Assembly: GCF_003121295.1 (NCBI RefSeq)
Contig: NZ_PHNC01000006.1
Location: 186,001 to 250,000, forward strand
From: Streptomyces orinoci
GTDB taxonomy: Bacteria; Actinomycetota; Actinomycetes; Streptomycetales; Streptomycetaceae
Direction of reading: 5' to 3'
DNA length: 64,000 nt
Position numbers and translations under genes: made by a program. This document shows positions 8,641 to 16,497 of the stretch, piece after piece. The notes beneath the pieces were generated by a model that made no database searches, was not told where the DNA came from, and was given only the letters and a program-made list of their open reading frames with translations. Position 1 is the stretch's first letter, and each line of letters opens with the position of its first letter.

Positions 8641-9906
8641 CCGGTACAGGTGCAGGATGTTCCGGGCGGCGTTGTGGTCGGCGTTGCCCGACCAGCCGCA
8701 GCCCTCGTTCTTGCACACGAACACAGCCTGGCTCTCCCGGCTGCCCGGCGTGGTGAAACCACACGCTGAGCAGCGCTGGGAGGTGCCGGGAGCGGGAACC
8801 TTGTGCAGGGTGCCGCCGTACTTGGCGGTCTTGTACGTCAGCATCGTCACGGTCCGGCCCCATGCCTCCTGGCTGATGGAGCGGTTGAGACCGGCCTTCT
8901 GCCTGACGTTCCTGCCCGGCTTCTCGATGGTGCCCCGGGCGCTTTTGTTCATGTTCGCGATATCCAGGTGTTCCACCACGATCACGCCGTAGGTGCGGGC
9001 GAGGTGGGTGGTGGTCTTGTGCTGCCAGTCGGTTGCCCGTCGCTTGGCTTTCGCTCGAAGCTTGCCGATCTGGTCGTATACCGCCCGCAGCCGGTTCGAC
9101 GACCGCCGCCCGGGCCCGCGGTGCCGCATGAGTTGCGCGGCCCGTCGTTCCAGGCGCAGCAGCCTGGCCTTCTCACCGGTGTTCAGCCATTTGTCCCGGT
9201 CGGAGGTGCCGTCCGGGAGGCGGGGCGGACGCCCGTGGTCCTGGTGATTGCCGTCGGACAGGGCGAGCGGGAGGTTCACCCCGGCGTCGATGCCGACCTC
9301 CGGGCCGGCGTGTGGCCGGGGTTGGGCTTCGAGGGCGGTGATACGGAAGGTGATGTGCCAGCCGAGTGCGTCCTTGATCAGGCGGGCGCCGGTGATCCGG
9401 TTGTCGCCGTTTGCCTTCTTGCCCACGGGCAGGTCTCGGGTCCAGCGGAACCGGACGCGACCGATCTTGGGGATGTTGACCATGCCCCAGCGGCGGTGCA
9501 CCCGCGTGATCTGCAAGTCCCGGCCCTGAGGGGTGTCCACGCTCAGCACCGAACGGAAACGGGCCTTGAAGTTCGGCTCCCCCGCCCGGACCTCCCAACA
9601 GTGCTTCCACGCCTGGAAGTACGTCTTGAGCACCGCCTGGGCGGCCTGAGCGGGAAGAGCGGCGAGGAAGTCAATCTCCTTGCGGGCCTGGCGGATCGCC
9701 GCGTCAGCGGCGGCCAGCGTCCGCTTGTCCTTCGGCAGCATCGTCCACCAGGCATGCAGGCAGTTCCACAAGGTGCGGGCCGCGTGCGCCTGATCGTCCA
9801 GCAGCCGGACCTCGGCCGGGCTCAGCACAAGCCGGGCACGATGCCCGAACTTCCGTGCGCCCTCGGCGAGTTCGCTGCTCACACGGCCACCATGACATTG
9901 GCTCAT
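8560..9906 (-). CDS. tnpB: TnpB, RNA-guided RuvC nuclease of an IS200/IS605-family element
   Basis: Transposon-encoded programmable nuclease related to Cas12. From the ATG at 9906 it is 448 residues. All catalytic parts are present: RuvC-I VGIDAGVN (D207), RuvC-II IVVEHLDIANM (E312), a four-Cys zinc finger (CSAC, C379/C382; C398 and C403) and RuvC-III NADHNAARN (D410). A GTG at 9882 (VSSELAEGARKF) is another possible start. No tnpA lies beside it in the usual IS605 arrangement; the only tnpA relic is at 11.5 kb, beyond the lipase gene. It looks functional as a nuclease gene. Confidence 0.9.
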   Translation of the reverse strand: MSQCHGGRVSSELAEGARKFGHRARLVLSPAEVRLLDDQAHAARTLWNCLHAWWTMLPKDKRTLAAADAAIRQARKEIDFLAALPAQAAQAVLKTYFQAWKHCWEVRAGEPNFKARFRSVLSVDTPQGRDLQITRVHRRWGMVNIPKIGRVRFRWTRDLPVGKKANGDNRITGARLIKDALGWHITFRITALEAQPRPHAGPEVGIDAGVNLPLALSDGNHQDHGRPPRLPDGTSDRDKWLNTGEKARLLRLERRAAQLMRHRGPGRRSSNRLRAVYDQIGKLRAKAKRRATDWQHKTTTHLARTYGVIVVEHLDIANMNKSARGTIEKPGRNVRQKAGLNRSISQEAWGRTVTMLTYKTAKYGGTLHKVPAPGTSQRCSACGFTTPGSRESQAVFVCKNEGCGWSGNADHNAARNILHLYRMGLALIPAAGRAVVRRARRVKPATAR

Positions 9907-9975
9907 GTCACGCGCTGGAATCCAGACCCCGATGTGCGCACTGGGCCGACACCGCGTCCACAACCTCCATGGTTA

Positions 9976-10010
9976 CTTAGTGGTCGGCCCCAGAAGTCCT
10001 TCGGGGGTTG
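9976..10010. repeat. Left arm of a 35-bp inverted repeat around the lipase gene
   Basis: Reads cttagtggtcggccccag and then aagtccttcgggggttg. The reverse complement of 11451-11485 matches it with a few substitutions and one extra G. The arm lies upstream of tnpB and may be that element's left end. Confidence 0.75.
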
Positions 10011-10122
10011 ACGCGAGGCTCGTCAGGCGCTCGAGTCTGGTGCCGTGGTAGGGCTTGCCCCAGGGCGGATACACCCGCTGGCCGGGCAGTGGGCGAGCGC
10101 GGTCGTCACTAGCGTCTGCGAC

Positions 10123-11388
10123 ATGAAATCCGCTTATTCAACAGGCAATCCGCGCTCCGTGTCCCGTCGGCGCAGCGCCGTGACGGTCCTGGTCGGCCTG
10201 GTGTTGGCCGCTACGACGGTGACGGCCGGAGCCGCCTCGGCGGGCGCGGTGGCCCCAAGCGATCGCGGGCAGTTGGTGTCCGCTCAGCAGGTGAGCACAC
10301 TGGCCACGAAGCAGGACGTGGCAGCAGCACTGGCCGCTGCCAGATTCGACGCGGGTACGGTCCGGTTCGGGGTGGATGCCTACCGGCTCGTGTACCGCAC
10401 CGTGGACCCCCAGGGCCGGCCTACCACCGCCAGCGGACTGCTGGTGCTGCCCCGGAGCCGCGAACACCACTTGCGGACGGTCTCGTTCACTCATGGAACC
10501 ACCAGCTACCGGTCCGACGCACCATCCTCCATGGTCAAGGCCGGCTTTGTGTCCTCCCCCGCTATTACGTACGCGTCCGCCGGGTTTGCCGCTGTCGCCC
10601 CGGACTACCTCGGCCTCGGTGCTGGTCCGGGACACCACCCCTGGATGGACGTGCCCTCTGAGACGACCGCCTCACTCGACATGCTGCGGGCAGCCCGCGC
10701 CTTTGCTCCGCATACCGGCCGGGCGCTGGGACACGACGTGCTGGTCACCGGGTTCTCCCAGGGAGCCTCGGCGGCGATGGCACTCGCGCGAACGCTCCAG
10801 GCCGACGGCGATCGATGGTTCCGGATCAAAGCCGTCGCGCCGATCAGCGGCGGTTACGACTTCCAGCACGCCGAGCTGCCGGCACTGCTCGACGGCTCCC
10901 TCGATGCAAAGTCCAGTGTGTTGTACACGGCGTATCTTCTCGTCGCGTGGAATCGGCTGCACCATCTGTACCACTCGCCGAACGAGGTCTTCCAGGCGCC
11001 GTACGACAGCACGATTGAGGCACTGTTCGACGGTTCGCACACCGGCCAGCAGCTCTTCGCCGGCACGCCCAACACCCTCAGCGCGTTGCTCACCCCACAC
11101 GGCTTCGACATGCTGCGCCACCCGACCGGTCAGCTGGCGGCGGCGCTTCGGGTGGCCGACAACACCTGCGCCTGGAGTCCCCGCGTCCCGGTCCGTCTGT
11201 ACGCCGCCAGTGCGGACGAGCAGGCGGCCAATGCCAACACCGACCACTGCGAGGCCGCCTTGCAATCACACGGCGTGAACGCGCCAGTCGTCAATCTCGG
11301 CACCCCCGACTTCGCGGGTTCCCGGCACCTTGGCTCCAACGTCGCGGGCACAGCCGCCACCGTCCGCTGGTTCAGCCGACTGCGCTGA
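10123..11388 (+). CDS. Secreted lipase / alpha-beta hydrolase
   Basis: Exported serine hydrolase of 421 residues, secretory-lipase-like. The ATG at 10123 starts a long Sec/Tat-type signal: a basic stretch with RRRSAV, the hydrophobic core VLVGLVLAATTVTAGAA and a likely AXA cleavage site near residue 40. The nucleophile elbow is GFSQGAS (S212). Likely partners are D365 (YAASADEQ) and H402 (GSRHLGS). The oxyanion region follows VSFTHGTTSY. Its codon third positions are visibly less GC-biased than those of flanking genes. It lies alone between tnpB and a dead tnpA, inside a 35-bp inverted repeat, which suggests it arrived by transfer. Confidence 0.85.
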   Translation: MKSAYSTGNPRSVSRRRSAVTVLVGLVLAATTVTAGAASAGAVAPSDRGQLVSAQQVSTLATKQDVAAALAAARFDAGTVRFGVDAYRLVYRTVDPQGRPTTASGLLVLPRSREHHLRTVSFTHGTTSYRSDAPSSMVKAGFVSSPAITYASAGFAAVAPDYLGLGAGPGHHPWMDVPSETTASLDMLRAARAFAPHTGRALGHDVLVTGFSQGASAAMALARTLQADGDRWFRIKAVAPISGGYDFQHAELPALLDGSLDAKSSVLYTAYLLVAWNRLHHLYHSPNEVFQAPYDSTIEALFDGSHTGQQLFAGTPNTLSALLTPHGFDMLRHPTGQLAAALRVADNTCAWSPRVPVRLYAASADEQAANANTDHCEAALQSHGVNAPVVNLGTPDFAGSRHLGSNVAGTAATVRWFSRLR

Positions 11389-11450
11389 GAGCCGGCCCGC
11401 TCTGCGCTCGCGAGGCGGAACGAGGCAACACACAGCACCGGCTCCGGAGC

Positions 11451-11485
11451 CAACCCCCCGAAAGACTTCCGGAGCCAACCACTTA
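11451..11485. repeat. Right arm of the 35-bp inverted repeat, with a nested direct repeat
   Basis: Reads caaccccccgaaagactt and then ccggagccaaccactta. It is the inverted partner of 9976-10010. The 12-mer ccggagccaacc also occurs twice in direct orientation, at 11444-11455 and 11469-11480 (25-bp period). The arm runs directly into the first recognisable codons of the tnpA remnant. Confidence 0.7.
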
Positions 11486-11813
11486 GCTTTTGTCACCAAT
11501 TACCGGCGCGGCGTCTTCACCGGCACCATGCTCAGCCGATGCGAGGAGATCATCGGGAGGTCTGCCCGGACTTCGAAGCCGAGCTTACGCAACCCAGACC
11601 ATGTGCACATGCTCGGGCACTACCGCCCAACTCCAGCACTCCAGGCCGGCCAACTCGTTGAAGGGCGTCTCCGCCCGGCTGCTTCGCAAGGAATACGACC
11701 CCCATGTGTGACGGCGCCCATGGGGAGGTCACTTCTGGTCCGGCTCGCACTTCGCCGGAAGCTGCGGCGGGGCACCGCTGACCGCTGCACGCCAGTACAT
11801 CGAGAAGGGTAGA
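11477..11813 (+). pseudogene. Decayed IS200/IS605 transposase TnpA (Y1 type)
   Basis: Remnant of the HUH/Y1 single-strand transposase. Pieces appear in order but in different frames: NHLAFVTNYRRGVFTGTMLSR (residues typical of the TnpA N-terminus), then DHVHMLGHY-like sequence, then NSLKGVSARLLRKEYDPHV, then WGGHFWSGSHFAGSCGG ending QYIEKG, which holds the position of the catalytic Tyr. At least two frameshifts separate these blocks and the first residues before NHLAF are missing. It cannot make active enzyme. The end of the remnant carries the GAGAAGGG that precedes the next gene. Confidence 0.8.
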
Positions 11814-11821
11814 CATTGGCC

Positions 11822-12676
11822 ATGACTGCCCAAGAGCACCCGATGACCACCGAGGAGATGCTGCGGGCCAACGCGGCCAACTGGGACGCCCGTACCCCGG
11901 CGCATATCGCCAGCGACTTCTACGGCCTGGACGGCTCGCGCACCGCCGAGGACTGGTTCGCGCCCTTCGAGTGGGAGGATCTGGGCCCTTTGGCGGGCCG
12001 CCGGGTACTGCATCTGCAGTGCCATCTGGGCACCGAGACCCAGGCCTTCGCCGCACGCGGGGCGCTGCACACGGTGGGGCTGGACTTCTCCTCCGCCGCC
12101 GTGGCCGAGGCCCGCCGGCTGGCGGCGGAGGCGGGGCGGCCGGTGGAGTTCGTACTCGCCGACGTCCATGAAGCCCAACACGCCCTGGACGGGCGGCAAT
12201 TCGACATCGTCTACACCGGCAAGGGCGCCCTGTGCTACCTGCCCGACCTCACCCGCTGGGCGCGGATCGTCAGCGAACTGCTCCACCCCGGCGGGCTGTT
12301 GTACCTAGTGGAGTTCCATCCGCTGCTCAACTCCCTGGGCCCGGTGCCCCGCCCGGGCGAGGAGGACGGACTGACGCTGCGCCATGACTACTTGGCGGGA
12401 CGCGGCGCCATCCGTGGCGACTCCCCGTACACCTACACCGACGGTCCGCCGCTGGCGGGCGCCATCACCAGCTATGAGTGGCGGCACGGCCTGGGCGAGA
12501 TCCTCACCGCCCTCACCGGGGCCGGGCTGCGAGTGGATCGGCTGCGGGAGACGGACCTGCTGCCCTGGAAGCGCTTCGCCGCCATGGAACCGTCGGAGGG
12601 CGGCTGGTGGCGGCTCCCTTCCTCCCAGCCGAAGATCCCGTTGATGTTCGCCCTGCGGGCCCTCCGGCCCGCATAA
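11822..12676 (+). CDS. Class I SAM-dependent methyltransferase
   Basis: Soluble methyltransferase of 284 residues. The SAM-binding region is VLHLQCHLGTETQAFAARGA, a degenerate motif I (LQCHLG instead of DxGxGxG) known in this subfamily, followed by VGLDFSSAAVAEAR (motif II) and FDIVYTGKGALCYLPDL (motif IV region). The substrate is unknown. I chose the ATG at 11822; a TTG at 11816 and an ATG at 11843 share the frame. The ribosome site is provided by the last bases of the tnpA relic. The following flavoprotein gene is co-directional. Confidence 0.85.
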   Translation: MTAQEHPMTTEEMLRANAANWDARTPAHIASDFYGLDGSRTAEDWFAPFEWEDLGPLAGRRVLHLQCHLGTETQAFAARGALHTVGLDFSSAAVAEARRLAAEAGRPVEFVLADVHEAQHALDGRQFDIVYTGKGALCYLPDLTRWARIVSELLHPGGLLYLVEFHPLLNSLGPVPRPGEEDGLTLRHDYLAGRGAIRGDSPYTYTDGPPLAGAITSYEWRHGLGEILTALTGAGLRVDRLRETDLLPWKRFAAMEPSEGGWWRLPSSQPKIPLMFALRALRPA

Positions 12677-12745
12677 GCAGTGCTTCTCCCGGCCAGACCA
12701 ACCAGCTCTTGGACTTATGAACGCATCATGGCAATGCTGTTGGTC

Positions 12746-14119
12746 ATGGAGATCACCGAACACCGCAGCTCCCAGCCCGTCTTCACCGGCCCGGTCTTCC
12801 GTCCCCAGGACCCCGGGTACCACCAGGAAACCGCCGGTTTCCAGACCGCGTACACCCACCGCCCCTCACTGGTGGTGGGCGCGGCCGACGCCGAGGACGT
12901 CCGCCGGGCGGTGCGCCATGCCGCGCGGCATGGGCTGCCGGTGGCCGTCCAGGCCACCGGGCACGGTCTTTCGGTGGCCACCGATGGCGGGGTGCTGGTC
13001 AGCACCCGCCGGATGACGGAGCTGGTGATCGACCCCCAGTCCCGTACCGCCCGGCTGGGCGCCGGGGTGCGCTGGGGCGCGGTGATCGAGGCGGCCGCCC
13101 GCTATGGCCTGGCCCCGCTCAACGGCTCCTCCCCCTCGGTGGGCGCGGTGGGTTACACCCTGGGCGGCGGACTGGGGCTGCTGGCCCGCCAGTTCGGCTA
13201 TGCGGCCGACCGGGTACGGGCGGTGGAGCTGGTCACCGCCGACGGGCAAGCACGCCGGCTGCTCCCCGGGGACGAGCTCTTCGGCGCGCTGCTGGGCAGC
13301 GGCGGCAACCTCGGGGTGGTCACCGCCCTGGAGGTGGCACTGTTCCCCGTCGCCACCGTCTACGGCGGCCAACTGGCCTTCGGAGCCCCGCTTGTGGAGG
13401 AGGCTCTGGAGACCTGGCGGCGATGGACCGCCACCGTCCCGGACGAACTGACCTCCTCCGTCACCCTGCTCGGTTACCCCGAGCTCCCCCAGGTCCCCGC
13501 CGCCCTGCGCGGCCGGTACGCGGCCTCCTTCCGGATCGCCTTCAACGGCCCCGCCGAGGAGGGCGAACGCCTGATGGCACCGCTGCGGGCCCTGGGCAGA
13601 CCACTGCTGGACACCCTGCGCCAGATGCCCTACGCCGAATGCGGCACCATCCACAGCGATCCCGACAACCCCCACCCCTATGCCGCCACCAACGCACTGC
13701 TCGGCGAACTCACCCCGCGGGCACTCGACTTGACGCTCCGCACCGCCGGGCCCGGCTCCCCCGTCCCCTGTGTCCTGGACATCCGCCACCTCGGCGGGGC
13801 ACTGCGCAAGCGCGGCCCCGGGCAGATCGCGGTGGACCACCGGGAGGCGGAATTCATTGTCCGCGCCATCTCCATGTACGGTCCCGGCGGCATCGGCCCG
13901 GACCAGGTCCGCGACCGCCATGCCGAGCTGCGCCGCGTCCTGGCGCCCTGGACCCTCGGCCATAGCCTGGGCTTCCTCTACGGCGACGGCGAACGGGCCG
14001 ACGAGGCCCAGACCCGGGCCGGGTTCGAGGACGACACCTACCGGCGGCTGTCCGCGCTCAAGGCCGCTTACGACCCGCAGAACCTCTTCCGCTGCAACCG
14101 CAACGTCCGTCCCGCGTAA
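12746..14119 (+). CDS. FAD-linked oxidoreductase, BBE (berberine-bridge) type
   Basis: Flavoprotein oxidase of about 457 residues. It has the PCMH-type FAD domain: SLVVGAADAEDVRRAVRHA, then QATGHGLSVATDGG, whose His73 is the expected 8-alpha-histidyl FAD site, and SVGAVGYTLGGGLGLL. The Cys that makes flavin bicovalent in some BBE enzymes is replaced by Ser (NGSSPSVG), so a single covalent bond is expected. The C-terminal BBE motif YDPQNLFRCNRNV is present. Such enzymes oxidise alcohols, sugars or secondary metabolites; the substrate is unknown. The start is uncertain among ATGs at 12728, 12734 and 12746. Confidence 0.88.
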   Translation: MEITEHRSSQPVFTGPVFRPQDPGYHQETAGFQTAYTHRPSLVVGAADAEDVRRAVRHAARHGLPVAVQATGHGLSVATDGGVLVSTRRMTELVIDPQSRTARLGAGVRWGAVIEAAARYGLAPLNGSSPSVGAVGYTLGGGLGLLARQFGYAADRVRAVELVTADGQARRLLPGDELFGALLGSGGNLGVVTALEVALFPVATVYGGQLAFGAPLVEEALETWRRWTATVPDELTSSVTLLGYPELPQVPAALRGRYAASFRIAFNGPAEEGERLMAPLRALGRPLLDTLRQMPYAECGTIHSDPDNPHPYAATNALLGELTPRALDLTLRTAGPGSPVPCVLDIRHLGGALRKRGPGQIAVDHREAEFIVRAISMYGPGGIGPDQVRDRHAELRRVLAPWTLGHSLGFLYGDGERADEAQTRAGFEDDTYRRLSALKAAYDPQNLFRCNRNVRPA

Positions 14120-14157
14120 CCTCCGGCACCTCGCCGAGGGGCCGTTCCACGCCATCG

Positions 14158-14922
14158 TCACCCTGCATATCGTGGTGGCCGAGGCCGGCGGTACGGACGG
14201 TCCCGTTCGCTGACCGTCTCCTCCGGTCCGGCCGCCCGCAGCACCACATCCAGCGCCCGCCCCGGATCGGCGGTGTAAATCCCGCTGGCCCAGGCGGCGT
14301 TGGCCTCCACCACCGCCCAGTGTCCCCCGGTCAGGCCGATATCCACCACGATGGCGCTGGGCAGTGTGTGCCCGTACCCGGCCAGCAGCCCGGCGCCGAA
14401 GGCGAGGGCCCCGTCCGCCAAGGGGCCGGGCGCGAGCCTGCCGTGCTGGGCATAGCGAGCGCCGGTGTGCACCCGCCCGTCCAGCACATGCAGCCGGTAC
14501 TCGGCGGTGAACTCGGCCACGTCGCCGACCAGAACGGGGGTCCGCGGATCGACGGCGTCCGGGCCGGGCAGCCGGGAGCCGTCGGTGTAGACCCGGGCCG
14601 GGATCCCCTTGTCGTTGGGCGACTTGACAAAGGCGGGGCGGCGCAGCCGGTAGGCCTCGGCGATCGGCATCGCCCGGATCTCCCGCCGGGTGTACTCCCA
14701 TGGCAGCCCGGTCAGCCAGTCCGGCGGGGCCTCGAGCAGGGCGATGCCCAGGGCCGGTGCCACGGCATCCGCGAAGCCGGGGCCCGCGTGCAGGTGGCGG
14801 GCGCGCAACCCGGGCGGCACGGTGAAGTCCGGCAACTGCACGGTGCGCAGGCCCCGTTGCCGGGCAGCGGTACGCACGGCCTGGGCGGAGGCGGTGAGCC
14901 GGGGCGGCAGGAGCAGGGTCAT
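14158..14922 (-). CDS. ATP-grasp domain protein (DUF4343-like)
   Basis: Protein of 254 residues resembling the small ATP-grasp proteins found singly in Streptomyces. Visible elements are PAFVKSPNDKGIPARVYTDG (phosphate-binding Lys and loop), the EYRLHVLDGRV strand and the metal-binding ending WAVVEANAAWASGIY. ATP-grasp enzymes join a carboxylate to an amine or thiol; the partner substrates here are unknown. The tail is rich in Arg and Pro. It is convergent with the flavoprotein gene, leaving 38 bp between stops. Confidence 0.75.
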   Translation of the reverse strand: MTLLLPPRLTASAQAVRTAARQRGLRTVQLPDFTVPPGLRARHLHAGPGFADAVAPALGIALLEAPPDWLTGLPWEYTRREIRAMPIAEAYRLRRPAFVKSPNDKGIPARVYTDGSRLPGPDAVDPRTPVLVGDVAEFTAEYRLHVLDGRVHTGARYAQHGRLAPGPLADGALAFGAGLLAGYGHTLPSAIVVDIGLTGGHWAVVEANAAWASGIYTADPGRALDVVLRAAGPEETVSERDRPYRRPRPPRYAG

Positions 14923-15142
14923 GGTGCCCGATCATGGTCCGCGGGCCGCCGCTCTGACCAGCGAATATCGTTCGCCGGGCACCCCGTCAGGGGCGTGGGG
15001 CGATTACTTTATGCGCCTTCGCCGCGTGGGCGCGACCAGCCCCCGACGACCCGCGCGTCAACGTAACCGGAAAGATGGCACCGCCTCGCCGGAGGCCCTG
15101 GGTCAGTACGGAGCCCGCAGGGCTGCGCATGGACCGGCGCGG

Positions 15143-16360
15143 TCAGACCTCCACAGCCCGCACCGGTTCCCGCCCCCCGATCCAGGGGGAGACCACCCGG
15201 GCCGCCACCGCCAGGCCCGTCACCATCGCACCGGCCGCGACAAAGCAGCCGCGGGGGGATATGTCCACCAGCAGGGGCAGCAGGAGTATGCCCAGCATGC
15301 TGCCCAGCCGGGTCGCGGTGTGTTCCACGGCCATCAGGCGCAGGCGTTCGGGCGGGGGGAACAGGCCCAGGCGGGTGCGCAGGGTGACCGTGGCCAGGGG
15401 GGCCACCAGTCCCGTGGCCAGGGACATCATCTCCAGGGCGGAGACCCGGCCGGCCAGGCCCATACAGGCGGTGGCCAGGCCGTCCGCCGCCCAGGCGCCA
15501 CAGCAGACCGCCAGCCAGCCGCCGGGGCGCCAGTTGCCGGCCAGCGGGTTGCCGATCAGGGCGCCGATGCCGACGGAGGCGGTGACCAGGCCGTAGACGC
15601 CGGCGCCGGCGTCGAAGCGGGTGGCCAGCAGTACCGGTATCCCCACCGTGGTGGCCGCCGAGCAGAACGGCACCAGGCCGTGCACCGCCATGGCCAGCGC
15701 CACCTGGGGGTGGCTGCGCAGCAGTGGCCAGGCCCGTACCGGCGGTACCGCGCACGGGAGTTGACAGCCGGACACCGGGGCGCGGCGCCCGGCGAGCAGC
15801 AGCAGGGAGAGGGCGGAGACGGCGAAGGCCGCGGCGTCCAGGGCAAAGAGCTGGATCTTGGAGAACCAGATCAGCAGCAGTCCGGCGCCGGCCTTGCCCG
15901 CGATCCGGGCGATCCGGCCGGTGAGGTCGAACAGGCCGGTCACCTGCTGGATGCGGGCCGGTTCGGCCAGCTCGGCGACCAGGGCCTCCAGGTTGGGGTC
16001 GAAGAGCGCCCCAAGGGTGCCCAGCAGCAGTACGCCGGCCAGCAGGACGGCCAGGCCCCGCCCGTCCGGGGTCCAGACGAAGGGCAGGGCGGCGACCAGG
16101 ACCGCCCGTACCAGGTCGAGTCCGGCCAGTGCGCGGTAGGAGAGGAAGCGGGCCACTGCCCGCCGTCCCACCGCGCCCAGGACCACATAGGGTGCCGACT
16201 CGGCGACCGCCACCAGCCCCATCAGGGAGGCCGAGCCGGTGGCGGCGTAGACGCTCCATATGACCGCGACCGCGTAGAAGTGGTCGCCCAGCACCGACAG
16301 GCTGCGCGCCAGCCACAGCACCAGCACCCGTCGCCGTCGCAGTAGTCGCAGGTACTCCAT
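15143..16360 (-). CDS. MFS transporter
   Basis: Integral membrane protein of 405 residues with about 12 predicted helices, of the drug-exporter-like MFS group (MFS_3 style). It opens with MEYLRLLRRRRVLVLWLARS and has the short Arg-rich loop AVGRRAVARFLSYRALAGLD between helices 2 and 3. GGGAGGG lies a few bases before the ATG at 16360, which favours this start over the GTG at 16378. It is downstream of the metallophosphoesterase gene, but a long inverted repeat separates them. The substrate is unknown. The 220 bp after its stop, up to the ATP-grasp gene, holds nothing recognisable. Confidence 0.85.
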   Translation of the reverse strand: MEYLRLLRRRRVLVLWLARSLSVLGDHFYAVAVIWSVYAATGSASLMGLVAVAESAPYVVLGAVGRRAVARFLSYRALAGLDLVRAVLVAALPFVWTPDGRGLAVLLAGVLLLGTLGALFDPNLEALVAELAEPARIQQVTGLFDLTGRIARIAGKAGAGLLLIWFSKIQLFALDAAAFAVSALSLLLLAGRRAPVSGCQLPCAVPPVRAWPLLRSHPQVALAMAVHGLVPFCSAATTVGIPVLLATRFDAGAGVYGLVTASVGIGALIGNPLAGNWRPGGWLAVCCGAWAADGLATACMGLAGRVSALEMMSLATGLVAPLATVTLRTRLGLFPPPERLRLMAVEHTATRLGSMLGILLLPLLVDISPRGCFVAAGAMVTGLAVAARVVSPWIGGREPVRAVEV

Positions 16361-16455
16361 GCGCCCTCCCGGCCGCACGACGCCAGACCGGGCACAGCGG
16401 CCCCGGCCGAACCGCGCTCCACCTTAAGCGGACCAAGAGGGGCGAGTCCCAACTT

Positions 16456-16492
16456 TCGCCGGTATCACGCCCGATAGTGGCAATACCGGCGA
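16456..16492. terminator. Long inverted repeat between metallophosphoesterase and MFS genes
   Basis: The arms TCGCCGGTAT and ATACCGGCGA pair perfectly (10 bp) around a 17-nt spacer, 6 bp after the metallophosphoesterase stop. Position suggests a terminator for that gene. Because it is also about 100 bp upstream of the MFS start, an operator role is possible. Confidence 0.45.
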
Positions 16493-16497
16493 TAAGG

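Noticed and set aside
8560..9906. Cas12-type CRISPR effector
   Set aside because: The length, motifs and IS context fit TnpB, and no CRISPR repeats or cas1/cas2 genes were seen.
12866..14935. A 689-codon minus-strand frame spanning the flavoprotein and ATP-grasp genes
   Set aside because: It crosses two well-supported genes and shows no family; the true ATP-grasp frame is different.
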